59,418 bases of DNA, taken from positions 1-59,418 of the forward strand of contig JAZNBA010000071.1 of NCBI GenBank assembly GCA_045586785.1, given 5' to 3'. The position numbers were made by a program, and so were the translations under genes. Shown one piece after another: positions 7,956 to 15,713 of this stretch (position 1 is the stretch's first letter; every line of letters begins with the position of its first letter). Source of the stretch: UMGS1002 sp045586785 (GTDB lineage Bacteria; Bacillota; Clostridia; Oscillospirales; CAG-272). A model generated the notes under the pieces. That model saw nothing but the letters and a program-made list of their open reading frames with translations, was not told where the DNA came from and searched no databases.

Positions 7956-9455
7956 ATGAAAAAAATTTGCGTATTATCGCTTGACCTCGGCACGGGCGGC
8001 GTCAAGGCGTCGCTTGTGGACAGCGAATGCAATATACTTTGCAACGGCTTTGCGTCGTATAAAACCTACTGTCCCACCGAGATCAAGCGCGAACAGCGCC
8101 CCGAGGATTGGTGGTCGTCGGTCGTGACGGCGGTGCGGCAAATGGTGAGCGAGGCAAACGCTGACGACGTAGCGGCGATAGCTGCCGTGGCAATTTCCGG
8201 TCACAGCATGGGGCGCGTGCCAGTAACGGCAGACGGAGAATTGCTTGAGGAATATACGCCTATATGGTCAGACTCGCGGGCACGTGAGGAGTCGGCGGAA
8301 TTTCTGTCAAAGATAGGACACACGGCGTGGTACAGCACTACGGGCAACGGCTCGCCGCCGCCCCACTATGCCGCATTCAAAATAATGCAGCTGAAGCGCC
8401 TTCAGCCCGAAATATACGACCGCGCGGCGTGCTTTATAGGTACAAAGGATTACGTCAATATGAAGCTGTGCGGCGCTATCTGCTCGGATCATTCCTATGC
8501 CTCGGGCTCGGGCGTTTACGACCTTGAGCGCGCCGTCTGGCGGGAGGATTACATAGCCGCCTGCGATATTGACGCGCAAAAATTGCCGCGGTTGTATTTG
8601 TCGGACGAAATAATCGGTTACGTTACGCGAGAGGCGGCAGAGCTGCTGGGAATTCCCGAGGGCGCGGCGGTGGCCGCGGGCGGCGTTGACAACGGCTGTA
8701 TGGCGCTTGGCGCGGGGTGCGTCCGCGAGGGCGAGGCGTATTGCTCACTGGGAAGCTCGTCCTGGATCGCGGCCGTGTCACGCACGGTGGACGCGGACGT
8801 GGAGTCTACACCTTATATTTTCGGTCACTGTATACCCGGTCTTAAGCTGACGCACGAGGGAATTTTCTCGTCGGGAACGTCTCACGATTGGGTCATAAAC
8901 AATATGTTCTGCGACCTTGAGCAAAGCGAGCGCTATGCGAGATTCGACGATCTTGCGGCGACCTCTCCCATAGGCGCTAACGGACTTATCTTTTGTCCTG
9001 CGCTGGCGGGCGGCTCCTCGGCAGACCCCTCGCCCGATATGCGAGGCGCGTTTATGCGGCTGGATCTGTCCCACACACGTGCGGATATTGCCCGTGCGAC
9101 GCTGGAGGGACTGGCGCTTCAGTTGCGCTACGTTTCCGAGTGCATGATGCCGAGCATCAAGTGCCTGACGCTGACAGGCGGCGGCGCGCGCAGTAAGCTG
9201 CTGCGGCAGATTTATGCCGATGTCTTCAACGTGCCCGTGGCGACCTCGTCCGTCACAAGACATACCGCGGCGCTGGGGGCGGCGGCGGTTGCGCTGAAAG
9301 CTATCGGTGTTTACTCTGACTATGATTTTATATCTAACGCGTCAGGCGACAGAGAAGTGGTATATCCCACGCCCGAAAACGCGAAGAAATATAAAGATGT
9401 ACACAAAGATTTTGTCCGTGTGATGCGAATGTCGGCAGAGCTGGGCAAGAATTGA
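7956..9455 (+). CDS. FGGY-family carbohydrate kinase (xylulokinase-like)
   Basis: The protein has 499 residues, the usual size for FGGY sugar kinases. The N-terminal ATP-binding loop LDLGTGGVKASLVD (9-22) is clear. EQRPEDWW, ISGHSMGRVPV and GGVDNGCMALGAG fit the xylulokinase-like branch, as does the C-terminal TLTGGGARSKLLRQIYADVFNVPV with its adenosine-binding glycines. It should phosphorylate a pentulose or related sugar in the cytoplasm; the sugar is not determined. It starts 6 nt after the SecB-like gene with only a weak ribosome binding site, so translational coupling is likely. A strong terminator follows. Confidence 0.85.
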   Translation: MKKICVLSLDLGTGGVKASLVDSECNILCNGFASYKTYCPTEIKREQRPEDWWSSVVTAVRQMVSEANADDVAAIAAVAISGHSMGRVPVTADGELLEEYTPIWSDSRAREESAEFLSKIGHTAWYSTTGNGSPPPHYAAFKIMQLKRLQPEIYDRAACFIGTKDYVNMKLCGAICSDHSYASGSGVYDLERAVWREDYIAACDIDAQKLPRLYLSDEIIGYVTREAAELLGIPEGAAVAAGGVDNGCMALGAGCVREGEAYCSLGSSSWIAAVSRTVDADVESTPYIFGHCIPGLKLTHEGIFSSGTSHDWVINNMFCDLEQSERYARFDDLAATSPIGANGLIFCPALAGGSSADPSPDMRGAFMRLDLSHTRADIARATLEGLALQLRYVSECMMPSIKCLTLTGGGARSKLLRQIYADVFNVPVATSSVTRHTAALGAAAVALKAIGVYSDYDFISNASGDREVVYPTPENAKKYKDVHKDFVRVMRMSAELGKN

Positions 9456-9459
9456 ATAG

Positions 9460-9498
9460 AATACCGCCCACGGTTTTAAAACCGTGGGCGGTATTTTT
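9460..9498. terminator. Strong bidirectional terminator
   Basis: ATACCGCCCACGGTTTT pairs perfectly with AAAACCGTGGGCGGTAT, with T runs on both strands. It ends the kinase operon and overlaps the stop codon of the convergent membrane protein gene. Confidence 0.9.
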
Positions 9499-10108
9499 AA
9501 CCCATAAAAATATAGTTGTTGATGATCAAAATGCTTTTATCAAATTTATGTATGCGCTCGATCTGTTGCTCGATCTCCTGCGAAACGTCGCGTATCTGAG
9601 AAAAAGTTTCCGATAAACTATACGACGTTTTTTCATTCAGCTTTACTTCCACGTCCATATGACAGGGGGATGATGCCTTACTGCCGTGGTGCTCGATGCT
9701 TTTGAATGTTATTTTTGTTATAGCATCCCACGGCGCGAAGCCGTTGCCACATATAAGCCCGTCTTCCGTGGCTACGCCGTATTCAACGGTTTGAGTTTCG
9801 TATGCCTTTTTATATGCGAGATTGAGCTTGTGTTCAAGTCCCGGTGTAGCATCGATGATCTTAATGGATGTTTTGTAGGGATTTTCTTTGCGTAATGAAA
9901 AAATAACGAGAGACCAAATTGTGCCCAAAATGATTGCTAACATTATAAAAACAATTATAGTGCTCATATGGCTTTGATCCTCGAACCAAGCAGCAATTGT
10001 CATTGCAATCATTATGATTGACATAAGGCTCGCCAATGCTGTAAAACGCAGGGGTAGGGCAATGGCACTTGAACGCCAGCGCGCAACGATCGGCTTTTCT
10101 GTGACCAT
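9497..10108 (-). CDS. Two-helix membrane protein of unknown function
   Basis: The protein has 203 residues. Two transmembrane segments (about 21-41 and 49-70) are followed by a cytoplasmic domain of ~130 residues with mixed beta and helical character (VEYGVATEDGLICGNGFAPWDAITKITF). The small paired helices plus a soluble domain of this kind recall YcxB-like or PH-like membrane proteins of Bacillota, but I cannot assign a family. AGGAGGG lies directly upstream of the ATG. It is transcribed alone. Confidence 0.7.
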   Translation of the reverse strand: MVTEKPIVARWRSSAIALPLRFTALASLMSIIMIAMTIAAWFEDQSHMSTIIVFIMLAIILGTIWSLVIFSLRKENPYKTSIKIIDATPGLEHKLNLAYKKAYETQTVEYGVATEDGLICGNGFAPWDAITKITFKSIEHHGSKASSPCHMDVEVKLNEKTSYSLSETFSQIRDVSQEIEQQIERIHKFDKSILIINNYIFMG

Positions 10109-10157
10109 GACTACCCTCCTTTTTTGATAAACTTCAAATACTATTATCCATTTGTTA

Positions 10158-10232
10158 AAAAGTTTTGAAGGAGCCTGAGGGAACTTTTAAAAAAGTTCCC
10201 TCAGCGGGGCACGGGGCAGAGCCCCGTATATA
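10158..10232. repeat. Palindromic intergenic repeat (REP-like)
   Basis: Two hairpins lie close together: CTGAGGGAACTTTT/AAAAGTTCCCTCAG (10175-10204) and ACGGGGC-AGA-GCCCCGT (10211-10227). The combination of an AAGTTCCCTCAG stem with a GGGGCAGAGCCCC stem looks to me like a dispersed palindromic repeat seen in clostridial genomes. It also acts as a terminator between the GDPD gene and the membrane protein gene. Confidence 0.5.
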
Positions 10233-10239
10233 CCTACCC

Positions 10240-11016
10240 TTACTTTCTTACACCCAGCTCGCGCAGGTAGTCGATAACGGCGGCGGGATCGTTGGAGGTT
10301 ATGTTCTTGGCGTGGTGAGCGAGGCAGTAGTCTATCTGCTCACGTGTGTCGCCGTTGAACATAAATATCTCAAGATCGCGATCCTCGCAGAATTTTACCC
10401 AGTCGTCAACGCTTGCCTCGCCCGACTTGAAGCGGGGAGAATTGAAGGAAATGGCAATGCCAAAGGCGCGGTCGTAAACGTGATCGTAATGACGCTTCAT
10501 AAATATGGAGGGAAAGGCAAGCGTCTTGAATTCGGGGTACTTGTCCTGTATGTAGAGCAGGGTGGGTGTGTCGCCCGCCTCGATAACGGTCTCGTCCACA
10601 AGCTCGTATTCGTGCAGCATGCGCACTATTTTGTCAACGCATTCGGGGCGGAAGTCCTTGATCTCCACTATCTGAGCGAGATCATAGTTGGCGCTCTTGA
10701 CAAGATCAAGAGTTTCGGTTAGCGTTGGCACTTTAAGACCGCGATATTGCTCGCCGAATTTGATGCCTGCGTCAAGTTTTTGAATTTCGTCAAAGGTCAT
10801 AAAGCTGATGGCACCCTGTCCGTCGGTGGTGCGGTCAACCAGCGTGTCGTGCATAATGACCAGCTCACCCGAGCGGCACAGATGCACGTCGTATTCAAGT
10901 ACGTCTACCTTAAGGTCAAGCGCCTCGCGGAAGGACACAAGAGTGTTTTCGGGACGGGTGTTTTTAGTGCCGCGGTGGCCTGTCAATTCGATGTACTTGC
11001 TGTTTTTGTCCCACAT
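10240..11016 (-). CDS. Glycerophosphodiester phosphodiesterase
   Basis: The protein has 258 residues, typical for cytoplasmic UgpQ/GlpQ-like enzymes. It hydrolyses glycerophosphodiesters to glycerol 3-phosphate and an alcohol. The GDPD signature is complete: GHRG (13-16), PENT (22-25), E41 and D43 in LEYDVH, and the catalytic HD pair 56-57 in VIMHDTLVDRTTDG. C-terminal ITSNDP is also typical. There is no signal peptide, so it acts inside the cell. AAAGGAG lies upstream of the ATG. It is the last gene of a minus-strand operon with two lipoproteins, 15 nt after the previous stop. Confidence 0.9.
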   Translation of the reverse strand: MWDKNSKYIELTGHRGTKNTRPENTLVSFREALDLKVDVLEYDVHLCRSGELVIMHDTLVDRTTDGQGAISFMTFDEIQKLDAGIKFGEQYRGLKVPTLTETLDLVKSANYDLAQIVEIKDFRPECVDKIVRMLHEYELVDETVIEAGDTPTLLYIQDKYPEFKTLAFPSIFMKRHYDHVYDRAFGIAISFNSPRFKSGEASVDDWVKFCEDRDLEIFMFNGDTREQIDYCLAHHAKNITSNDPAAVIDYLRELGVRK

Positions 11017-11031
11017 AAATAAAATCTCCTT

Positions 11032-12870
11032 TTATGAATATTGAGCGTCCGCGCGGCGAGCCTTGTAAAAGGCGCGACCTGCGAAGACTAAATTTTGGGT
11101 GGTTGCGTTGCCCGCGTCGTCGAAGGTAGTGACGACCAGTGTGTCGGTGTTGTGTGAGGCGTAAACGCCGGTGGCAATCGCCTGAATAACGGTGCCGTCC
11201 TCAAAGCTGTCAACCGACTTGACGCTGCCGCGGCTTATTTTATCCGAGCCGTTATAGTTGGATACTACCTTGCCCGTGGATTTTTGGAACAGCCACACCT
11301 TGGAGCCGCTTATCCAGAGATAGTCGGTGTCGGCGGAGCAGACGGACAGATTGTGACCGCCCGAGATGCCGCTGGTGGTGCCAAGTCCCTCGGCGCGTAT
11401 AAGCTTGGGATTATCCGCCGTTCCGCCGACGCGGTAAGCGCGAAGCTCTGAGGAACCCAGTGCCCAGAGCAGCTGACTTTCATCGTCCCACAGCACGCCG
11501 TGGGCGCTGACCAGGTTGTAGTTTGAATATTTGTCGGATGTGGTTGAGTAGATTCTGATACAGCCCTTTTGAGTATCGCTGTTGCCGCTGCAAGCTACGA
11601 CTACGTTGCCGTCGGGCAGATAGTCAATAGAGTGCGGTCCGTAGCCGGACGCGGTGGCTTCCCACACACATTCGCCTGAGGGATATTTTGCGACGCACAT
11701 ATATCCCGAGGAGGAGGTGACGCAGATTACGTAACATCCCAGCACGTCGCTGTAGCGGATAATGGCTTCGTCAATGCGGTTAGCGTAGGTTTTACCGATC
11801 TGCTTGAAGCCGAGAGCGGGCGTGGGCTTCCATTCCCATATGACCGCTTCGGGAGCAGTAGGATCGGGTGCGTCAAGATCGATGAGCACGAATGAGGCGT
11901 TGAGCTGGTCTGCAAGAGCTACCACACGGCGACCGTCAAGAGTCTGCTCGGCGGGGTATGGTGTCTCGGCAGTGGAAATGACAGTGCGCTCCGAGCCAAC
12001 GGTTATGTTAACGTCCTTGTCCGACTTCTCGGGTATATTCTTTACAAATTCATTAACTGCTTTCACGATGGAATGTACGTCTCCGTTTATAATGATGCTG
12101 TTACCGTCGGCGTAGGTGACATTTGTGAAGTCTTCGCACTTGTCGCCCGAACGCGCCGTCGCGCCGATAAGTATCTCGTATTCGGCGGTGCTTTTATCGG
12201 TGGTGACATCAAGTGTGACATTTACGCGCTCGGTCAGTACCTCTTGCAAATATTTTGCGGCGTAGATCTCAAGCTTTGAGGACGCGGCAGGGCGAACTAT
12301 GGTAAAGCTTGTGATGGGAATTGAGTTTATGGACAGCGATTTTACGTCATACGTGTCGCTGTAGCTGATGAGCATGTCCTGCTCCATAAGAGCGGTGGCG
12401 GCTGTGCCGGTAAGGTGCTGTTCAATAAACTTCTGAGCCGCTGCAAACGTAGCTTTGGGCGAGCCGCCGACGATGACTATCCTGGAGCCTGCGGCTTTGA
12501 TAACATAGTCGTTGTCACGAAGGGAAGCGACTGTCTCCATGCTTTCCGGGCGGATAGTTTCGCCGATGAGTATTTCAAATTCGGTCTCGTCCTCGGTGTC
12601 GCGGGCGTTTTTGATGGTGATGCCCAGCTTTTTAAAGGCGTCAGCGATCTTAAGATAGGCATCGAATTCCTCATCCGCCACCTTTGACGGAAAGACCACG
12701 CGGAACTGCGTCGCGCCGTTTTCGTAAAGCGTAATGCCCGTGGGCGCGGCTTCCGTGGTGGTGTCGGGGGTGGACGTTGTGGTGTCCGCGGGCGGTGCTG
12801 AGTTATTGTTACAGCCAGCTGTAATCACAAGCGCGAGCATCAAAAGAAATATGATAGAAATGCGTTTCAT
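11032..12870 (-). CDS. Large lipoprotein with beta-propeller-like C-terminus
   Basis: The protein has 612 residues. The start at 12870 gives a lipoprotein signal (MKRISIIFLLMLALVITAGC) and has TGGAG upstream; the earlier ATG at 12942 would prepend 24 unrelated residues. After a Thr-rich linker come two alpha/beta modules containing EILIGETIRPES and YEILIGATARSG, which resemble the accessory domain in front of alpha-glucuronidases and related glycosidases. The last ~270 residues repeat short blocks (GYMCVAKYPSGECVWEATA, DYLPDGNVVVACS, LWDDESQLLWALG) of a propeller, like the DUF6528 type. It probably binds glycans at the cell surface; the role is inferred. Confidence 0.75.
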   Translation of the reverse strand: MKRISIIFLLMLALVITAGCNNNSAPPADTTTSTPDTTTEAAPTGITLYENGATQFRVVFPSKVADEEFDAYLKIADAFKKLGITIKNARDTEDETEFEILIGETIRPESMETVASLRDNDYVIKAAGSRIVIVGGSPKATFAAAQKFIEQHLTGTAATALMEQDMLISYSDTYDVKSLSINSIPITSFTIVRPAASSKLEIYAAKYLQEVLTERVNVTLDVTTDKSTAEYEILIGATARSGDKCEDFTNVTYADGNSIIINGDVHSIVKAVNEFVKNIPEKSDKDVNITVGSERTVISTAETPYPAEQTLDGRRVVALADQLNASFVLIDLDAPDPTAPEAVIWEWKPTPALGFKQIGKTYANRIDEAIIRYSDVLGCYVICVTSSSGYMCVAKYPSGECVWEATASGYGPHSIDYLPDGNVVVACSGNSDTQKGCIRIYSTTSDKYSNYNLVSAHGVLWDDESQLLWALGSSELRAYRVGGTADNPKLIRAEGLGTTSGISGGHNLSVCSADTDYLWISGSKVWLFQKSTGKVVSNYNGSDKISRGSVKSVDSFEDGTVIQAIATGVYASHNTDTLVVTTFDDAGNATTQNLVFAGRAFYKARRADAQYS

Positions 12871-12938
12871 GTGTTCTCCAAATAAGAAATTGTTGTATAA
12901 GAATTGCTTGAAATTTTGAAAATGTGATGCAACAAATA

Positions 12939-14273
12939 TCAACTCTTTTTGATTATTTCAAGCTGATAGACCTCGCCGCCCGACCATTTTGCGTCGTTGC
13001 AGCCGATGATAAATTCACCCTCGATAAGACTGATGTTTTCGGGCTCTACACCAAGAAGCGTCATATCGACACGAGTGACCAGCTTGCCGTTCCAGTCGTA
13101 AATCATTATTACATTCTGATTGTACTGTACGAAGTAAATGAAATCATTGTCACACTCAACACCCTGAGTGGTGTAGCCTGTAGAGTTTACAGTGTAGGTC
13201 TTGACAGCTTTGAATTCGGTATCGAGTAATGCGAAGTTCTGTCCGCCGCTGAGTCCGATCACATACTGCTGACGTGACTGGTTATACGCCATGGAGAAGA
13301 TCTGATATTTGATTTTAACTTTCTCTTTGACGGTGAGCGTGTCGGGGTCGAGAATCGAAATTATGTTGCGGTTGGGCGCGTTGTGAACGACGATAAGCTC
13401 GTGCTTGTCGGGGTTGTAGCAAATGTCGTTGGAGTGGTCAAGGGGCAGGTCCTCGCTGCGCGCGACAAGCTCCCAGGTGGTTACGTCATATTTGTAAATG
13501 TAGCTTCGGTGTGAGCCCTCGGGGAAGGTCTGGTTTTCCATTGCGAAGTAGCAATACTTTCCGTCGGTACAGCCGCCCTGCATTATGCGGTAGCCGTCAA
13601 CATTTTTGATTGCAAACAGCTTTTTGTAGGTGGTTGTGTATTCGTCCACCGAGTTTATAAGGTCGGTCATTTCAAAATCGAAGGGGCCTTGAATGTCGCA
13701 AAAATCGCGGGGAAGTATAAGATTTCCGTTTTGAAGATATTCGGGATCGTTTATGTATTCGCTGACGAAATAGTCAACTGCGCGGGCGGTCAGTTTATCG
13801 GAGGTGCCTGTGATAATTATCTGATCCCCAACGGCTTTGATCATGAAGGTGCGCGGCTGTAGCGTGTCGGCAACGCCCATACTTGCGATGCGGTTGGTCT
13901 CACCGATGATTATTTCGGGAGCGGACTGGTCAATGGTGGAGGTGTCCCGTGCCCAGTCGGTGTTCAGAGTGAGTGTTATGCCGGTAGCTTCCCGTATTCC
14001 GGTGTGCAGTGCCGAGCCGGCTTTTACTACGCGTTCCTGCGCTCTGTCGGAACGGATGATAGAGTATTTAGTCTCGCCGTCAAGCACGATGACCAGCTTG
14101 TCGGAATAATCGGGGCCGGGATCGGCTGTGGTGGTTTGGGCGGGAGTTGTGGTCTGAATATCGGGGGCCGAGGGTTGGGTATCCTGCGAAGTACCTGTGT
14201 CTTGCGGATTTGCGCAGGATGACAGCAGGAGCAGGGTGGAGATAGCCAGTAATGTAAAAATTTTCTTTAACAT
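12939..14273 (-). CDS. Lipoprotein with beta-propeller-like C-terminus
   Basis: The protein has 444 residues with lipobox LSSC (Cys20) and a Pro/Thr/Gln-rich linker. One alpha/beta module (APEIIIGETNRIASMG ... MIKAVGDQIIITGTSDKLTA) matches the modules in the next gene. The C-terminal ~240 residues form a propeller-like repeat region (DGKYCYFAMENQ, VTTWELVARSEDLPLDHSND, YNPDKHELIVVHN). It looks like a shorter paralogue of the 612-residue protein, with one module fewer. GGAAAGG lies upstream of the ATG. It is the first gene of the minus-strand operon with its own promoter. Confidence 0.75.
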   Translation of the reverse strand: MLKKIFTLLAISTLLLLSSCANPQDTGTSQDTQPSAPDIQTTTPAQTTTADPGPDYSDKLVIVLDGETKYSIIRSDRAQERVVKAGSALHTGIREATGITLTLNTDWARDTSTIDQSAPEIIIGETNRIASMGVADTLQPRTFMIKAVGDQIIITGTSDKLTARAVDYFVSEYINDPEYLQNGNLILPRDFCDIQGPFDFEMTDLINSVDEYTTTYKKLFAIKNVDGYRIMQGGCTDGKYCYFAMENQTFPEGSHRSYIYKYDVTTWELVARSEDLPLDHSNDICYNPDKHELIVVHNAPNRNIISILDPDTLTVKEKVKIKYQIFSMAYNQSRQQYVIGLSGGQNFALLDTEFKAVKTYTVNSTGYTTQGVECDNDFIYFVQYNQNVIMIYDWNGKLVTRVDMTLLGVEPENISLIEGEFIIGCNDAKWSGGEVYQLEIIKKS

Positions 14274-14309
14274 AAAACAGCCTTTCCTTTATCAAATGTT
14301 ATTTTGTTT

Positions 14310-14338
14310 ATTTTATCATAAAACTTGCCGAAAATCAA
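14310..14338 (-). promoter_or_regulatory. Promoter of the lipoprotein-GDPD operon
   Basis: On the minus strand TTGATT (14333-14338), 17 bp, TAAAAT (14310-14315). Confidence 0.6.
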
Positions 14339-14372
14339 CATTAATATTGACATTAAATATTAATAATAATAC

Positions 14373-14401
14373 TTGACACAAACCGTCGATTGTGGTAAAA
14401 T
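14373..14401 (+). promoter_or_regulatory. Promoter of the pyr operon
   Basis: TTGACA (14373-14378), 17 bp, TAAAAT (14396-14401). The leader to the pyrC ATG is only about 30 nt and holds no terminator or PyrR-type attenuator, so pyrimidine control must act elsewhere. Confidence 0.75.
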
Positions 14402-14435
14402 AATTAAAATAAAATTTAAGGAATGGTCGTCCCAA

Positions 14436-15713
14436 ATGAGTCTGTTACTTAAAGGTGCTTTCGTTTATGATAATGGTCGATTTGTCGTCCGAGACACTGC
14501 TGTGTCGGGCGCTCTGTCTGTCTTTTCCGCATCCAATGAAGTTATTGACGGCGTTATCGACCTGACCGGTAAATATATTTTCCCCGGCTTTGCCGATGCG
14601 CATGTGCATCTTCGCGAGCCGGGCTTTTTGTATAAAGAAACGGTGGAGAGCGGAACTGCCGCGGCGGCGGCAGGCGGTTACACCGCGGTCTGCTCTATGC
14701 CGAATCTTGTGCCGTCACCCGACTGCCCCGAAAACCTCGGAGTTCAGCTTGAAGCAATACGCCGCTCGGCGCGAGTGCGCGTTTATCCTTACGGAACCAT
14801 TACGGTAGGTTCAAAAGGAAAAGTCCTTTCGGATATGGCAGGCATGGCGAGTGATGCTGTGGCGTTCACCGATGACGGAGTAGGCACGACCCCCGAAATA
14901 ATGGCGCAGGCGCTTATGACCGCGCAAAAGCTCGGCAAGGTGGTGGCATCCCACTGCGAGGACGTTTCACTGAAGATCGGCAATCACATTGCAGCATCAC
15001 CCATTGCCGAAAAGTACGGTATACGCGGAATAGACGGTGAGAGCGAATACGTGCAGTTGTACCGCGAGTTGGAGCAGGTTGCAAAGGTAGGCGGCGCGTA
15101 TCATATGTGTCATCTCAGTCAGGCAAAAAGCGTGGAGCTGATAAGGCAGGCAAAGCGCGACGGTCTTGACGTAACAAGCGAGACAGGTCCGCATTATATA
15201 GCGCTTGACTGGAATTGTATTGACGCGGATGACGGAAAATATAAAATGAATCCGCCGCTGGCATCCCCGGCTGACCGTGAAGCGGTCATTGAAGGAATCG
15301 CAGACGGCACGATAGATATGATAGCAACAGACCACGCGCCTCACTCCGCCGAGGAGAAGGGGCGAGGGCTGGCAGGCAGTCTTATGGGAGTCGTCGAACT
15401 TGAAACGGCGTTCCCGATTTGTTACAGGGCATTGGTCGAGGGAGGCGTTATAAGCCTTGAGCGACTTGTGTATATGATGAGCTGTGCGGCGCGCGAGCGT
15501 TTTTCACTGGCACGCGCGGGAGTTCAGCTCGGTGATTTTACGGTGTTTGACCTTAGCGAAAGCTACAGAGTCGATCCCACCACATTTTTGTCCATGGGCA
15601 AAAGCACGCCCTTCGCAGGAGCCGAAGTCATAGGCAGGTGCCTTATGACGGTCCTCGACGGACGGATAATTTATATGAATGAGAGGATGAAACAAAATGC
15701 CAAAGCGTACTGA
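14436..15713 (+). CDS. pyrC: Dihydroorotase
   Basis: The protein has 425 residues, the type I (PyrC) length. It closes carbamoyl aspartate to dihydroorotate. Metal-site motifs are present: DAHVHLREPG (about 51-60), a HCED segment, MCHLS, and ATDHAPH near residue 300 with the catalytic Asp. The start at 14436 is preceded by AAGGA; an upstream ATG at 14373 lies inside the -35 box and cannot be used. It is the first gene of the UMP operon and overlaps carB by 17 nt. Confidence 0.93.
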   Translation: MSLLLKGAFVYDNGRFVVRDTAVSGALSVFSASNEVIDGVIDLTGKYIFPGFADAHVHLREPGFLYKETVESGTAAAAAGGYTAVCSMPNLVPSPDCPENLGVQLEAIRRSARVRVYPYGTITVGSKGKVLSDMAGMASDAVAFTDDGVGTTPEIMAQALMTAQKLGKVVASHCEDVSLKIGNHIAASPIAEKYGIRGIDGESEYVQLYRELEQVAKVGGAYHMCHLSQAKSVELIRQAKRDGLDVTSETGPHYIALDWNCIDADDGKYKMNPPLASPADREAVIEGIADGTIDMIATDHAPHSAEEKGRGLAGSLMGVVELETAFPICYRALVEGGVISLERLVYMMSCAARERFSLARAGVQLGDFTVFDLSESYRVDPTTFLSMGKSTPFAGAEVIGRCLMTVLDGRIIYMNERMKQNAKAY

